DNA of 64,000 nt from Triglochin maritima. Its lineage: Eukaryota; Streptophyta; Magnoliopsida; Alismatales; Juncaginaceae. The stretch is taken from assembly GCA_963682175.1 (NCBI GenBank), contig OY821786.1, positions 27,302,501 through 27,366,500 on the forward strand, read 5' to 3'. The notes under the pieces are model-generated. The model saw only the letters and a list, made by a program, of their open reading frames with translations. It did no database searches and was not told where the DNA came from. This document shows positions 35,057 to 47,900 of the stretch, piece by piece. Both the position numbers and the translations under genes were made by a program. Numbering within the stretch: position 1 is the stretch's first letter; the number at the start of each line of letters is the position of its first letter.

Positions 35057-35742
35057 TCCTACAAAACCAACATGCTCTTGTGGGTTGACAGACAGGATTG
35101 AATTCGGTCGACCGAAACAAGGTCCACGGTCGACCGAAAACCAACAGGAAGTTTTGGTTTGTCGAGTCTTCTTAAGTTCGGTCGACCGATACACTAAATG
35201 TATTTGGGGTATACGAAGATAATACGAATACGACCGTTGGGTATAATACGACAAAACAAACGGTCGGAAAATTGTTGTTACTCGGTCGATCGAAAATGTC
35301 TGGACGGTCGACCGAACTTGGGCACTAAAACACTAACAGGATATATGATCACTCGGTCGACCGAACGGTCTGTTTCGGTCGACCGAATGTGGACAGACTG
35401 TTTAGGTTTTGGTTTAGTGTTTTCCGGTCTAAGTTTGGGTGATCTATTGAAGTCCAAATTATATGAAATTTCGTGTGTGACTTCTGTAGGGAACCTAGTG
35501 TGTGTTTGAGTAGTTTTTAGCTCAAGTATGCTCAATTACACAAAGTTCCTAAGACTCAAAGAAGTACAAATTACATGTCTTCAAATGAGCTTGATTACAT
35601 GTCTTGACTTGATTTCCTTTCTTCCTTGAGTCTTCATCACCTGTAGAGGTTAGCACAAAGCAATATATATGCAATGCAACATGTGTGATACTCTACATTA
35701 TCACAATTAAGATTAGGTTGATTAAATCATCAAAACATAGAA
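35057..35742 (-). repeat. Copia-1 LTR fragment, near-identical to 25257-25943
   Basis: About 690 bp repeat the U3 half of the Copia-1 LTR with only scattered substitutions. It contains the same CGGTCGACCG array. It breaks off at AAAACATAG, 11 bp before the LTR terminus. Confidence 0.85.
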
Positions 35743-36943
35743 TAACCTCGCTAGCTTGATTTTCTTCCTCTCACAATCTGAGAGGGACACTTCGGGCTTT
35801 CACCGAAGTCATTGCTTCTTTACAACAGTATGTTTGAGTTGATCACTCACTCTCTAACTTGAGTACACTTAGCTTAGGATATGGAATTGATCTAAGATGT
35901 GGATGTATAGCTTGGAGAGTAGGATTTGGGGAATGGGAGACTTGGAGCTTTCTCTTAGGTGTATATGACAATAGGAGTTGGAAGAGTTGTCTAATTGTGT
36001 CAAGGGACACCTATTTATGAGCTCCTAAGGGGTTATAGCCGTTGGGGCAAGTTTAGAAGGTGTTTGTGTAAGATACACAAAATAGAAACCTTCAAGGCCC
36101 AATTCATAACTAATTTGGTCGGCCGAATTGGGTAGCGCGGTCGACCGGAAGGTAAATTGGAACAAGGTTCTGATAAGGGAATGGTCAAACGGATCGGGCT
36201 ATAACTTAGGTACACTTAAGTTAACGATCAAATACCGAGATAGGTTCGGTCGACCGTAAACTTCCAGACTCTACGGGGTTGACAAAAATGATCATATTCG
36301 GTCGACCGAAACAAGGCCTACGGTCGACCAGAAACTTCCAGGCAGTTGGGGTTTGTCGAGACATTTAGGTTTGGTCGACCAAAGCAAGGTCCACGGTCGA
36401 CCAGTAGGCATTTGTATTTTTGTGGTTTGGGTGAAAATGAAAATACGACCGTTGGTATAATACGACAAGTCTAACAGTTAAAAACTTATGTGTAAAAGGT
36501 CGACCGGTCGGGTAGTTAAATTCACTATATGTTAAAGGAAACACACGGTCGACCGAAGGTCTGAACGGTCGACTGAAAAGACTCTGGCAGACTTACTTTA
36601 GTGAATTTTGGTCTAAGTTTGGGTGACCTATTGAAGTCCAAATGTAGTGAGATTTTGTGTGTGACTTCTATAAGGAACCTAGTGTGTGTTGGTTTTAGCT
36701 CAAGTATTCTCAATTACACAATGTTCCTAAGACTCAAAAGAAATCAAGATTATATGTCTTCAATATAACTTTAATTACATGTTTTGCCTTCATTTCCCTC
36801 TTTCTTGAGTCTTCATCACCTGTAGATGTTAGCACAATAAGATATATATGTTATGCATTATGTGTGGTACTCTACATTGATTATAATTAAGATTAGGTTG
36901 ATTAAATCATTAAAACATAGATTAAGGCCAAAAAGCCAACATT
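35743..36943 (-). repeat. Diverged Copia-1 LTR fragment
   Basis: It is homologous to about 24745-25954 but more diverged, and includes the LTR terminus TGTTGGCTTTTTGGCC (minus strand, ending at 36943). Its CGGTCGACC-type sites (36115-36570) are often degenerate. Confidence 0.75.
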
Positions 36944-36944
36944 A

Positions 36945-37650
36945 TGTCTATCCTTTGCCTCATGATTTTACGAATATTATACAAAGTAGAAATGTGTCAC
37001 CTTTGTATTATATATTCATTTCTTGATCTCTTAAGCTAATTATAAATATGTAACTTAACACAAGTCACATTGTGCACATTATAATGTTGCTTTATTAAGG
37101 GGTCCACTAATATCATCACTCAAGCTAAGAGGGACAATGATAATCTTTTGACTAACTATCTTTTCCAGCATAAGTCATGTTTAACCAACTATTGCCTTTA
37201 TCACTATGCTCAATGATAGCTTTTGACAATAATCAAATTAAACGCTTCCTATGTGAAAAGACATAAGTCTCATATCTTAGGATTCAAGACACAGTGAAAA
37301 CATTAACGACACTTAACACAATTCCATAGTGTCTCACTTGCAAGGTATATTCAATATATAAAAGTAATCATTTCTTCTTTCATATACTTGTGTCGTTAAA
37401 TATTTGTAGAGCTACAATAATCTATAACCAACGTGATAATCTTATCTCGGTAATTAATGTTCCATATCAATTACCATGATTATGAATAACTTTTGATTTA
37501 TGTAAACCATTATCTTTTAGAGCTCTACAGTTAAGGATCAAGAGTCTATTCCTTAACACTTCTAAAAGATGAATACATTAATCAGGGAACAAAATGTTTG
37601 CACATCCAATTCATAATAATTGACATATAAAAGTAAAATTTAGAACACAT
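36945..37650 (-). repeat. Copia-2 LTR fragment, inverted
   Basis: This is the reverse complement of about 32349-33040, including the LTR start TGTGTTCTAAA and the preceding AAGGGAA. It ends where the Copia-1 fragment begins. Confidence 0.8.
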
Positions 37651-37659
37651 TCCCTTTAC

Positions 37660-38170
37660 TTACAACCTATCTAAACTATCGAGGTCTGTCGATCGAATAT
37701 CAAGCGACCAAAGTACTCATATAAACAAAACAATTAATATCGACTCCTATCGATGATCCCATTGAACCAATAAAAAACAAACTAAGTAAACAGTAATATT
37801 AAAACAAACAATGACCATCGAGTTCATATCGAACGCCTATCAAACCCATTGAAAAACGTAACGGTCCGGTAACTAACAAGAATCATTACTACCGAGGTCT
37901 ATCAAACTCCTATCAAGACGGTCGAGCAAAATAAGTACTACAGTAGCTAAAAAACATGATTTAACAATAATGTAGACGAACTTATGTTTCTTTTGGAAGT
38001 AAACTGCTTTGCAACCTCAGCCATATGCGGGACATTTTTCTCATTGCTCGTCCAACTGAGCATCCTAGGAAACTGGTTTCCACAATTCACAACATACGAG
38101 GAGGCGAACTGCTGAATGACCTTGTATGCCCAATACTGTAACGTCAGGGCATAACCATATATACTGTATT
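37660..38170. other. Non-coding DNA rich in TATCGA motifs
   Basis: Short degenerate units of the form ATCGAGGTCTATCGAAC recur from about 37680 to 37930. Similar units appear at 38985-39085. No gene is seen up to 38000; the last part is the 3' end of the pseudogene below. Confidence 0.5.
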
Positions 38171-39187
38171 TGGCCTCTTATTGTTGGCCCCTCACTTCCT
38201 TCTTCTTCTTATACAAATCTTTCTGATTAATTTTGACATAATGTTTGTAGCTTCTGGTAAGATGACTTCCCCATGGATACTCGAAGAAGTAGTCTAGGTC
38301 GTCAACCATCTTGACCATATCCGTCCATACGAATAGCTTGCCCTCTCGGGCAAATAGAACACCTTCAATTAGGAGGCATAACCCCAACTTAAAGATGTCG
38401 TCGGCATTTGTACAGTTTTTGAATGTCGTTTCCAATGTGCCTATCTGAATTTTGGGCTCTCCATTAAAATATTCCTTAATAAGTCGGTCACTCGTGTAGT
38501 TCTCCTGCAACTCAACCTTGGACGGTAGAGTATTAAAGTCAAACCGGTGATCAGTGCAAACTCATATTTACTGAATCTGCAGGGGTTATGCCAAACAAGA
38601 AATGAACCTCGTCATCTCTACCACTGTGGGTGTTGTGCAACATTAACTAATGGGCAAGAACACCGGAGAACTGTAATTCGCTCGCCTCAAAAAATTATTT
38701 GAACGATGATTCCTTTGCCCTTTCTAGCAAGTTTGCTTATGGAACTTCTCTTTTATGTCTTTCATAGGCTTACTGCCCATGTACGTCACACGGCCGGGGA
38801 AATGATCCTTGGTTGGAACTATTAACTTCGGAATCTGAAAAAATAGGAACAAATAACAACCACTTAAAAAATAGGGGGATAATAAAATCGAGCTAATATC
38901 AAGCTCATCGGGACACCACTTCTTCACAGTCAAACCGATCATGTCGGCAGTTCTACAGAGTCCCATCGAGCTCATGTCGGGCACATATCGAGATCACAAT
39001 CGTCTATAGAGCCAACAGAGGAGAAAGAAACTGCTATCCATCGACACCAACCTATCGAACTACGATTTATTCTATCGAGCACCGTCGGAAACACAAAATG
39101 GTTCCACTTCCAACCAATGCAACAAAACTCAGATGAATACCTAGGCGATAAATCAACTACATTCCTATCGAAAAGAAACCATAACAA
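38000..39187 (-). pseudogene. DUF1985-type plant transposon protein, degraded
   Basis: The minus-strand fragment 38510-38178 contains FKLGLCLLIEGVLFAREGKL and DDLDYFFEYPWGS. This pattern is typical of DUF1985, a domain found in plant MULE-derived proteins that often also carry a Ulp1 protease domain. Upstream, ALITGFDFNTL is readable in another frame (about 38540-38575). A possible first exon begins at the ATG 39185-39187. Downstream text (YALTLQYWAYKVIQQF, about 38160-38110) continues the domain past a stop. Frames are broken, so this is probably a remnant. No Ulp1 domain was found. Confidence 0.55.
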
Positions 39188-39189
39188 AA

Positions 39190-40840
39190 CCTTATAAAAC
39201 TATATCAAGAAGAAAAAAAGAAAATGGCTACAAATCGTGCCCTAAAACCGACCTTCGTCATCGTATTTGAAGTAGGAGTTGTGCCGCTGGGCTGGAATGA
39301 CCGGTCTAGTGCGAGATAGAAGGGATGTGCGAAATGAGAGAGAGAGTAGAAAAATGGATGCATGATGGCGGTTTGCAACTGTTCGACAGAAAGAGACAAA
39401 GAGCACGATTTGATTATATAAAAGGAAAGGGAGAGGGAGAGGGAGAGGGTGGGAAATGGCCCACGATTTAGGCAGAGGTATTTTGAGGAGAAGTGACAAG
39501 ATAGACATATTTTTAGAGGATGTCAAAGTGGGGTCTTTTTCTTAGAGATTGGGAAACTTGAGCATAGAAAGTCAAATTTTTCTTTGCAAATGATACATTA
39601 AAACACAACCTTGATTTATGGAATTCCCAAACAAACCAAGCAAACCTAAACAACATCAAAACCAATGTCCCATTTATCTATATTTAGGAACGGTGCCAAG
39701 AATTTAGGCCATGTCAGAATTTGTAAGGACGTTTTAAAAAAAATGAATTTTGTTGAGGTTTGATTAAGTATTTTCATTTAAAAGTGGGTAAATATATGCT
39801 ATTGTACTAGACTAATTGGGTAATGTTTTATCTACCAAACTTATTATTGGTATCTGAAAATATCCAGGGGGCTTAGAATTGTAAAAAATAAAAAACCCAA
39901 GGGGGTTGAAATCCAAAAATACATACATGAAACTAGGTAAACCCCAAAATCTAAGGGGTCGCCCGACCCCCATGCTACATGTACCACCGTCCTTGTTTGT
40001 AGTACATACGTGTATAGTTTCCAAGAACACGACTATGTCTTTTTATACCTGTAGGAAATGAATACCCATGTATTTAAGTATGGGGTTCCTCAATTAAATC
40101 ATGCTAAGATAACGAAGAACTTTGAGTTATATATAGACCCATATTAGAAGGACTCAAGTTATCCACACATCGTTAGATCTCCATCATAAAAAACACTAAA
40201 CCAAACCTGAGCTACCTGATCCATGCCAACATGAGCGATTTCTCCAGTTAAATCACCTTACGTAGACACGCAGTTAGACTTCTGTTATGAAAATCCCTAA
40301 CCGAATGAAAGCTAGTGTACCCAAGTCAAGCATAGCTATTTCTCCAACTTACAATTCTATGTGCAAATATCTTATAGTTGGAGTAGAGCTACCCATCCCA
40401 AGTCAATTGGAATGACTTCTCTATTCAAATAACCGCATCCGAACCCGACCCAACCCATGATAGAGACCTCAAAGGTCTAGCTCAAATGATCTTCAGAATG
40501 TTTGTCGAAAGTAAAGTAGAAGATGGGTACAAACTCCCTAAGATGGTTATTTTATTCTCGATAGTTATTTTATTCATCAAACACAAAGTTACATGTATGG
40601 ACCATAGAAGACTCTAAAAACATACCAAACAAAAATTAAACATTAACGTTTAAGAAAAAAAATACAACATGTTACATAACTAAGCATTTGACTAGTAGGT
40701 AGGAAGTAAAAGGGAAGTCTAGAACAGTGGAAGCAGGAAAACCAATTCTTACATAATTCAAGTCATAAAACTCATCTTGAACATCAAGTTCTAGAATTTT
40801 CAATCTTTTCCGGATAACAAATTACCCATATTTTTGGGAA
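39190..40840. other. Intergenic DNA, no gene seen
   Basis: A GAGAGGGAGAGGG purine repeat lies at about 39425-39450. The rest is AT-rich with no supported ORF. Confidence 0.55.
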
Positions 40841-41484
40841 TTGTTAAACGTCGTCTGAGTTTTACTAAAATTGCATGTTCCAATTACTATTTTGTCATTC
40901 ACAATCCATTTAATACCCATTATGTCCGGTAAAAAATAAAAAAATAAATCGAGACGTCTGGTTAGGACGCCTCCCCTGGGGGGGGGGTGCGTCTAGCCTG
41001 GACGCCCCCATGGGAAGACGTCCTAGCCAGACGCCCTCCCCATGGTGGGGGCGTCCGGCTAGGACGCCCCATTTTTATTATTATTTTAAATCTTGAATTT
41101 ATACAGTGTGTTATTTCAAATTATTTCAGGTTCCGTTGCAAGATTTCGGTGGTGATGAGGTGGAAAAAAATATAAACGTAAATAAATGAGTAAACAGATC
41201 AATATCTGGAGTACAATAATAGGGTGTTGAAATAAAAAAAACATCCGCAAAACGCGCTCCCTCTGCTGGCTCGCTTTGCGGGGGGGGGGGGGGGGGGGGA
41301 CTAACGTCCCCCGCAGGGACTGCCACCCTTGCATTCTTACTTTGATTTTATTTTTCATGGTTATTTTTTGTGGTAGTATGAATAGAGGAGAACCTATTGG
41401 TAGCAGAAATAAGTAAAAATGAGATAATGACAAAATGGTAATTGATACGGACGATTTAAGTAATTTACGGACGACGTTTAGTAG
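40841..41484. mobile_element. Non-autonomous MULE-family element with GC-rich hairpins
   Basis: Inverted repeats at 40841-40900 and 41427-41484 share the TAAACGTCGTC motif with the element at 21284-22151. There is no transposase. It carries CpG-rich inverted repeats (40956-41070, alternating GACGCC and GGCGTC) and a G20 run (41280-41299). Confidence 0.55.
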
Positions 41485-41922
41485 TCCAGATATATTTGAT
41501 ATTTGGACAATGTGAAAAGTTAATTGCATGCGCAGAAAAGTTGCAAGCAAACCCCCAACAACAAATTATACCAAAAAACCATCTTCGTCGATCATCTACC
41601 TTGCATCATAAGTAATTTTAGACATCCAGATCCAGTTATGCATTTCCTTAAAAAATTTAGACCCCTATCACATCGTAATTCAAAGAATTAGCTCTAAAAC
41701 CTAAGAACCCAACCCCAGCCAAGCCAAACTGAGCCGAGCCGAGCCACTCATGATTCACGACTGACTCCACTAATATAATATAAATAGAGCGGGGCCACAC
41801 AAAGGTTGGCGCCACTCCCTTTACCCTTTCGAAAACCCACCACTCCACCACTCTCCCTTCCACCCTTCTTCCCCACACCTTAAAAAAAACCAATCCCCAA
41901 ATCCCACCAAACCCTAACTCTG
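41485..41922 (+). promoter_or_regulatory. Myosin promoter and 5' UTR
   Basis: A TATA box (TATAAATAG, 41779-41787) is followed by a C/T-rich stretch (about 41810-41880) typical of plant 5' UTRs. It leads to the ATG at 41923. The transcription start would be near 41810. This is inferred from spacing only. Confidence 0.6.
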
Positions 41923-44900
41923 ATGGTTCGTGAATTCTCCTCTCTTTCTCTCCTTCTTCGAGATTTGTGGGATTTGACGGCGGTTTTGGTGCAGGGGACG
42001 GCGGTGAACATCATCGTCGGGTCGTACGTGTGGGCGGAGGATCCGGCCGTCGCGTGGATCGATGGGGAGGTGGTCGAGATCAAGGGCGAGGAGGCCACCA
42101 TCGTCACGACGGATGGGAGGACGGTGAGGGTTTGAGCAGGAATTTTTGATGCTTTTGCGGTGTTTCCTTGGTTTTTCGTTTCTAGATGTTGTAAATTTGG
42201 TTTTTTTATTGATTTTTTGGGTGTTGGAGTGGGAAAGGTTGGTTATTTTTGTGTTTTCTTGTTTGATCTGGAATCGTGCGGGTTGGGTTTGAGCAGGATT
42301 TGATACTCTTGCGGCGTTATTTTTGGGTTCTTTTTTGCTTTTACCTGTTGATATTTAGTTTTTATTTGTTTATTGGAGTTTGGATTGGTGTGCCGTGGGA
42401 AGTTAGTTTTTTGTGTGTTTTTGCTATTTTAGTGGTTGGAGTGGTGTTAGTTGGGTTTGAGCTTGATTTGATACTTTTGCGGGGTTTTTTTCCAGCTGTT
42501 GTTATTTGTATTTTTTGTATTTGTTGGGGGTTTCGAGTGTGATTTGATTGGTTTATGTCTTTTTGGTTGGGTACAGAACTTTGGATTGGTGTGGGTTGCT
42601 TTTGAGCTACATTTTTGGACTTTTGTGGCTTTTGATCGGTCTGGTTTGATTTGCTGTTGCTCGATTAGGTTTGGATTTGTCTGAGTTGGTTTTAAGATGG
42701 ATTTGATGGGTTTTTTAATTGGTTTTTTGCTTTCGATTGTGTGGGGTATGATTTGATCACTTGTATTTTCGGCTTTTATTTTGATTTTGGATTGGAGTTG
42801 CTTTTTAGTTGGATTTAATCTTTTTGCAGAGTTTTTAGTGGTTTAGGTTGAATTTTTGTGTAGTTTGGTTTTTGATTGGTGTGAAGTGCGATTTGATTTT
42901 TTTTGGGTGTGTTTTTGGCCATTCGTTTAGATTTGGATTGGTGCCGGTTGGTTTTGTACAGGATTTGATATTTTTGTGGTGTTCTAAGTAGATTTTTTAT
43001 GATACTTTTGATTTTTGATCGGTGTGTGTGATTTAGTTAGTTGTTACTCATTTTTAGCTTTTGTTTGGGTTTTTTTATTAGTGTGGATTGGTGTGAGTGC
43101 TTTTGAGCGGGTGTGATCCATTTGCGGTGTTTTTGTTGTTTTTTGTTTGGTATGCAGTGTGATTTGAGTAGTTCTGTTCGTTTTTTCATTGTTCGTCTAT
43201 GCATCTGTAGTTACGTTTTTTGGTTGTGAAGTGTTTTTTTCTTCTTCTGGCTTGATAGGTTTCTGGTAAAATCTCCTTCTGCATTTTTTGCTACTTTTCT
43301 GGTTGTGTGGTTTGAAAATGTTAGATCAAACTCCGTTGTTTTGTTATTAGCTTTTTGGTTGTGGATTGGTGTGAGATTGAGGGATCCCAGGTTTGATGGA
43401 GAGAGGAAAGATATGTTTCTTGTTTTTTCGTTTTATACTGAGTAATATGATTCCTTGACCTTTACTATATTTAGGTTTCTTAGCTTAATTTAGACACTGG
43501 AATTTTATGCACTGTTAAGTGCTGCTGTTCTGGAGAAGAATGACAGGTTCTCTGTTGATCCACATGAGTTGGAGAATAGTCGTCTGAAATTTGCCTTTTC
43601 ATTTTTAATTTTGGGTTGACATCATGTGTAACTTGATCAGATTTTTTTGTTGCCCTTTGCTTCGATTGAGATGAAATTGGCGACTCATGGTTATTTTGGG
43701 CATTGTGGACATCAGTGGAGTTTTTTATTTTTATTTTGTCATGGTGGTTTGTGGGGAGAGACAAGGTTTGTTTAGTTAACTATTTTTAGCATCTTTTGGT
43801 TCAATGGTATTAGTCCTTGGAATATTTTGTGGACTGTTAAGACTGCTGATTTGAAGAAGCATATAGATACTCTGTTATTACTTCAAAAACCGATGCTAAT
43901 GTGTCGATCTATTTTTGTAAGCAAAAGGGAGGTTGGGCCTCCATATCTAATGTATCGATCTACGGAATCAAACTTCACTTCATACTAATAAATTAACAAT
44001 CACATGTGATTTTTGTAATTAAGATTTGTTGTTGCATAAGTTGGAAACTAGGTTGCCTTTATTGGTTTCTTTTGTTGCCTTTTGGTTGTTGTTTGGTTTG
44101 TGTGTGTGGATTGGAGATTGGATAGAGAAAGAATTCGAAAGTGAGAAAGACATGCTTTCTTGTTATTGTGGCTTCAAATATAGGAATGCTGTTTATTAGC
44201 TATTCTTAGCTCTTTCAATTGGTTTGCTAGTCTTTGGTTATAGACTTATATCTGCTTCTCATTAGGAAGTGGTGGGTGCTATGTTAATTGGTATAAGTTG
44301 ACAAATTTATGGCCATGAATTGTCTTTGAAGCCAACTTTATCTAATTCAAAATCAAAAGGTTTTAATTTTGCAGTTTCAGGTGCTTGGATTGTGAAAAAT
44401 TTGGTGATTGGAGTGATAGTTGTAGGTAGATGCTTTTGTGCGTGATGATGATTTTGTGACGAGTGACATGGTTTTTGACCACACCTATCTCTTAACCTCT
44501 AGGTTCAGTGATGGTTATCATAAAAATATTCAACGGAACATAGTGCTGCTGACTAGGAGCAGCATGGTGAGTGCAGTCTGTATAATTTGGAAAATTGATG
44601 GTAGGAAGAGCCTACTACAGCAGAGGTTATGCACTTATGCTGCTATGTTGGTTATGTTTTGTTGACTCAAACATAGAAAGCCTACTACAGCAGGAACCTG
44701 GAACACTTTGGTGGTGGTGATGATAAAATTGCTACCAAATCAATGGCCGAGGATTTTAACAATCGAAGCAAGAGTTACAATAGGTCATCCACGCAATTCG
44801 ATTGATTGCAGTCTTTGCAGAGCTAACGCCCTATATTTGAGTGTTGGGGATTAGAGTCCTAGGAGCTGCCAAACTGCAGTGTAGCTCTCTAAATTGCTGA

Positions 44901-47900
44901 GTCAGTAAATAACACTAGTGGCCAATTCTTCAAACATTTTGGAATAATAAAAAGTGGAAAGTAGGAAAAGAGCATAGGAAAGGAAATATTCCCCAAAAGA
45001 TCTTCTTTTGGCCTTTGCAAGCACTTTTTTGCCCGGGCAAGGTAGAACACTAGAACATATCACCCATATCTTTCATGCACACAGATTAAATCCCTGAACT
45101 TAGTTAATCCAAGACTAGAAATCTCCTAATCGAGTTTGCCCCAGCTTGTAAAGTTTCAAGTGCTTACTTGCTTAAATTGCATAAGCCCTTATTTTGGCTT
45201 TTCAGCGAAGTGAACTGCATTATTTGAATGGGTTTGTACTATTAGTTTTTTAATATATGTTTTTACATGTATGGACTGAGAACTATCAAATATATTGTTT
45301 AACTTCATGATATTTTAGCTTCCAGTCGTCATGATTCACATTTAAGGCTTGCTCTTTCCCTATTTAATTTACACAGACTTGGTGGAATTTCAGCTATATA
45401 ACTATAATAACAATCACTTAACAGAATGCTTCTCTCCAAGTCTATCATAATCGACAATGCAACTCTTGACCTGGATCCTTTTGTGTGTTTTATTATTATT
45501 TTGGTATAAGCAAACAAATTCTAAAAATTACTTCTTTGCTAGCTAACACTTGTTCAGTTAACCAAGAATTCTGATGCTTTAGTTTTTCCTTACATCAGAT
45601 TGTGGCCAATTTGTCCAGTATTTATCCAAAAGATACCGAAACACCTGCAGCAGGAGTAGATGACATGACGAAGTTGGCTTATTTGCATGAACCTGGGGTT
45701 CTTCAGAATCTTGCTTCACGCTTTGCTCTCAATGAGATATATGTTAGATATCTCTCTCTTCTACAAGAACTTCCACATTTACTCCAATTTTTTATTCTTA
45801 ATATTCTTTGGTTGTTTATTTACCTTCTGAACATAATAGACATACACTGGGAATATATTGATAGCTGTGAATCCTTTTCGAAGGCTTCCACACTTGTATG
45901 ACACCCACATGATGGAGCAGTACAAAGGGGCTAATTTTGGGGAGCTAAGTCCACATCTTTTTGCCGTTGCAGATGCATGCTACAGGTAGAAGTGTGCACA
46001 TTCCATGTTTACCAAATGTTGCACGAATAGAACAAAAAAGGTATTGTCACCCAACCCATATGGCCATATGCTAATCTTTCTCTGGTCATGAATAACCAGG
46101 GCAATGGTAAATGAACATGGAAATCAGTCCATCTTAGTAAGTGGAGAGAGTGGTGCGGGTAAGACAGAGACAACAAAAATGATCATGAGATATCTTGCCT
46201 ACATGGGTGGAAGATCTGGTACAGAGGGAAGAACAGTTGAACAGCAAGTTCTGGAGGTAATGATAAATTCCTAAAACCTAGATTGCAATTAATCCTATAA
46301 ACTAAGCACCCATTCTTCGGACTGTATATCTACAGTCAAATCCAGTTTTAGAAGCATTTGGAAACGCAAAAACTGTAAAGAACAACAACTCAAGGTGAAC
46401 CTTCCTCCTTTGATGAACTCTTTGCATTGATGAATTGTAAGCTCATGTTTGCACGTTATAATTCCTATCAGTCGCTTTGGTAAATTCGTGGAATTACAAT
46501 TCGATAAATTTGGAAAGATTTCTGGAGCTGCTGTTAGAACTTACCTTCTTGAGAGGTCTCGGGTTTGTCAGGTGTCTGATCCTGAGAGGAACTATCATTG
46601 CTTCTACATGATTTGCAATGCACCTCCAGAGGTAAAAAGAATCTCACACCATAAATGTTTTGCCTTTTTCACTGATAAGAAGCCCACAGTTATCCAAGTA
46701 TGTTAATATTATTATTACCATCACAATATACATTCTCAAGTGTCAATTTGCAGGATATTAAGAAATTCAAGGTGGGAGATCCAAGAAAATTTCATTACCT
46801 AAACCAAACAAACTGTTATGAAGTAGCAAATGTGGATGATGCTAGGGAATACCTGGAGACCCGAAATGCTATGGACGTTGTCGGCATCAGCCCAGAAGAA
46901 CAGGTTAGGTTAAATGATATGTACCAAAACGAATACAACATTAACAAATCTTTAATTCTCTCTTCACCAAATGTGTTCTTATTTTAATTATAAAAAAATC
47001 TCAAATTCCAAACTAGTTGGAGTAGGTCAGAAATGTAACTAATCAAGAATCACGGTTACTGTATGTGAATTATCTGAAATATCCAACAGAGGAATAATCA
47101 TAAGAGTTCCTCACGCTCAATGAGGAATACTCTGGAAAAATGTCCTCCAATGAATACGCTCATACAATGAGATGTCCAACAGAGAAATAATCATATGGGA
47201 ATGCAGGATGCTATATTTCGCGTGGTGGCTGCAATTCTTCATCTTGGGAATATTGAATTTGTCAAAGGAAAAGAAATAGACTCCTCCAAGTTGAAAGATG
47301 ATAAATCAGATTTCCATCTGCAGACAGCTGCTGAGCTTCTAATGTATGTGGTATTGATAATTGGTTGTGTATATACCTTTTGTAATTGTTGAGTTGAACT
47401 TCACTTGCTCTTTTTTATTATGTTTATTAGGTGTGACGGGAAAATGTTACAAGATTCACTCTGCCAGCGTGTGATTGTGACACCAGATGGGAAAATCACA
47501 AAGCTTCTAGATCCCAATTCAGCAGCACTGAGCCGTGATGCTTTAGCAAAGACAGTGTACTCCAGACTATTCGATTGGTAAGATCATGATATACTTCTAT
47601 CTTATCACAATGATATTATTATAGTGATACCAAAATTATCATATGTTATTTGTTACCAATCAAAGAATGTATTCTGTGCCTCCTTTGTAGGACCTGCTGT
47701 GATTATTATTATAAAAAAACTTTATTTAATAGACAAGTCAAAATGAAATCTCCCTTGATGTCATTTCCCTACATAAATTTATTATCTCATCAAGTTTCAT
47801 CTCGTTTAGTCAGAGAACGGAGTTTACAGTAACTTGTTTTATGTTCAAGTGTTCTGATATTGTATCAACAATGACAGGATTGTGGAAAATATCAACAGTT

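Noticed and set aside
43480..43764. Minus-strand open frame in myosin intron 2
   Set aside because: Low-complexity composition, no recognisable homology, and it lies in a T-rich intron whose reverse strand is naturally A-rich.
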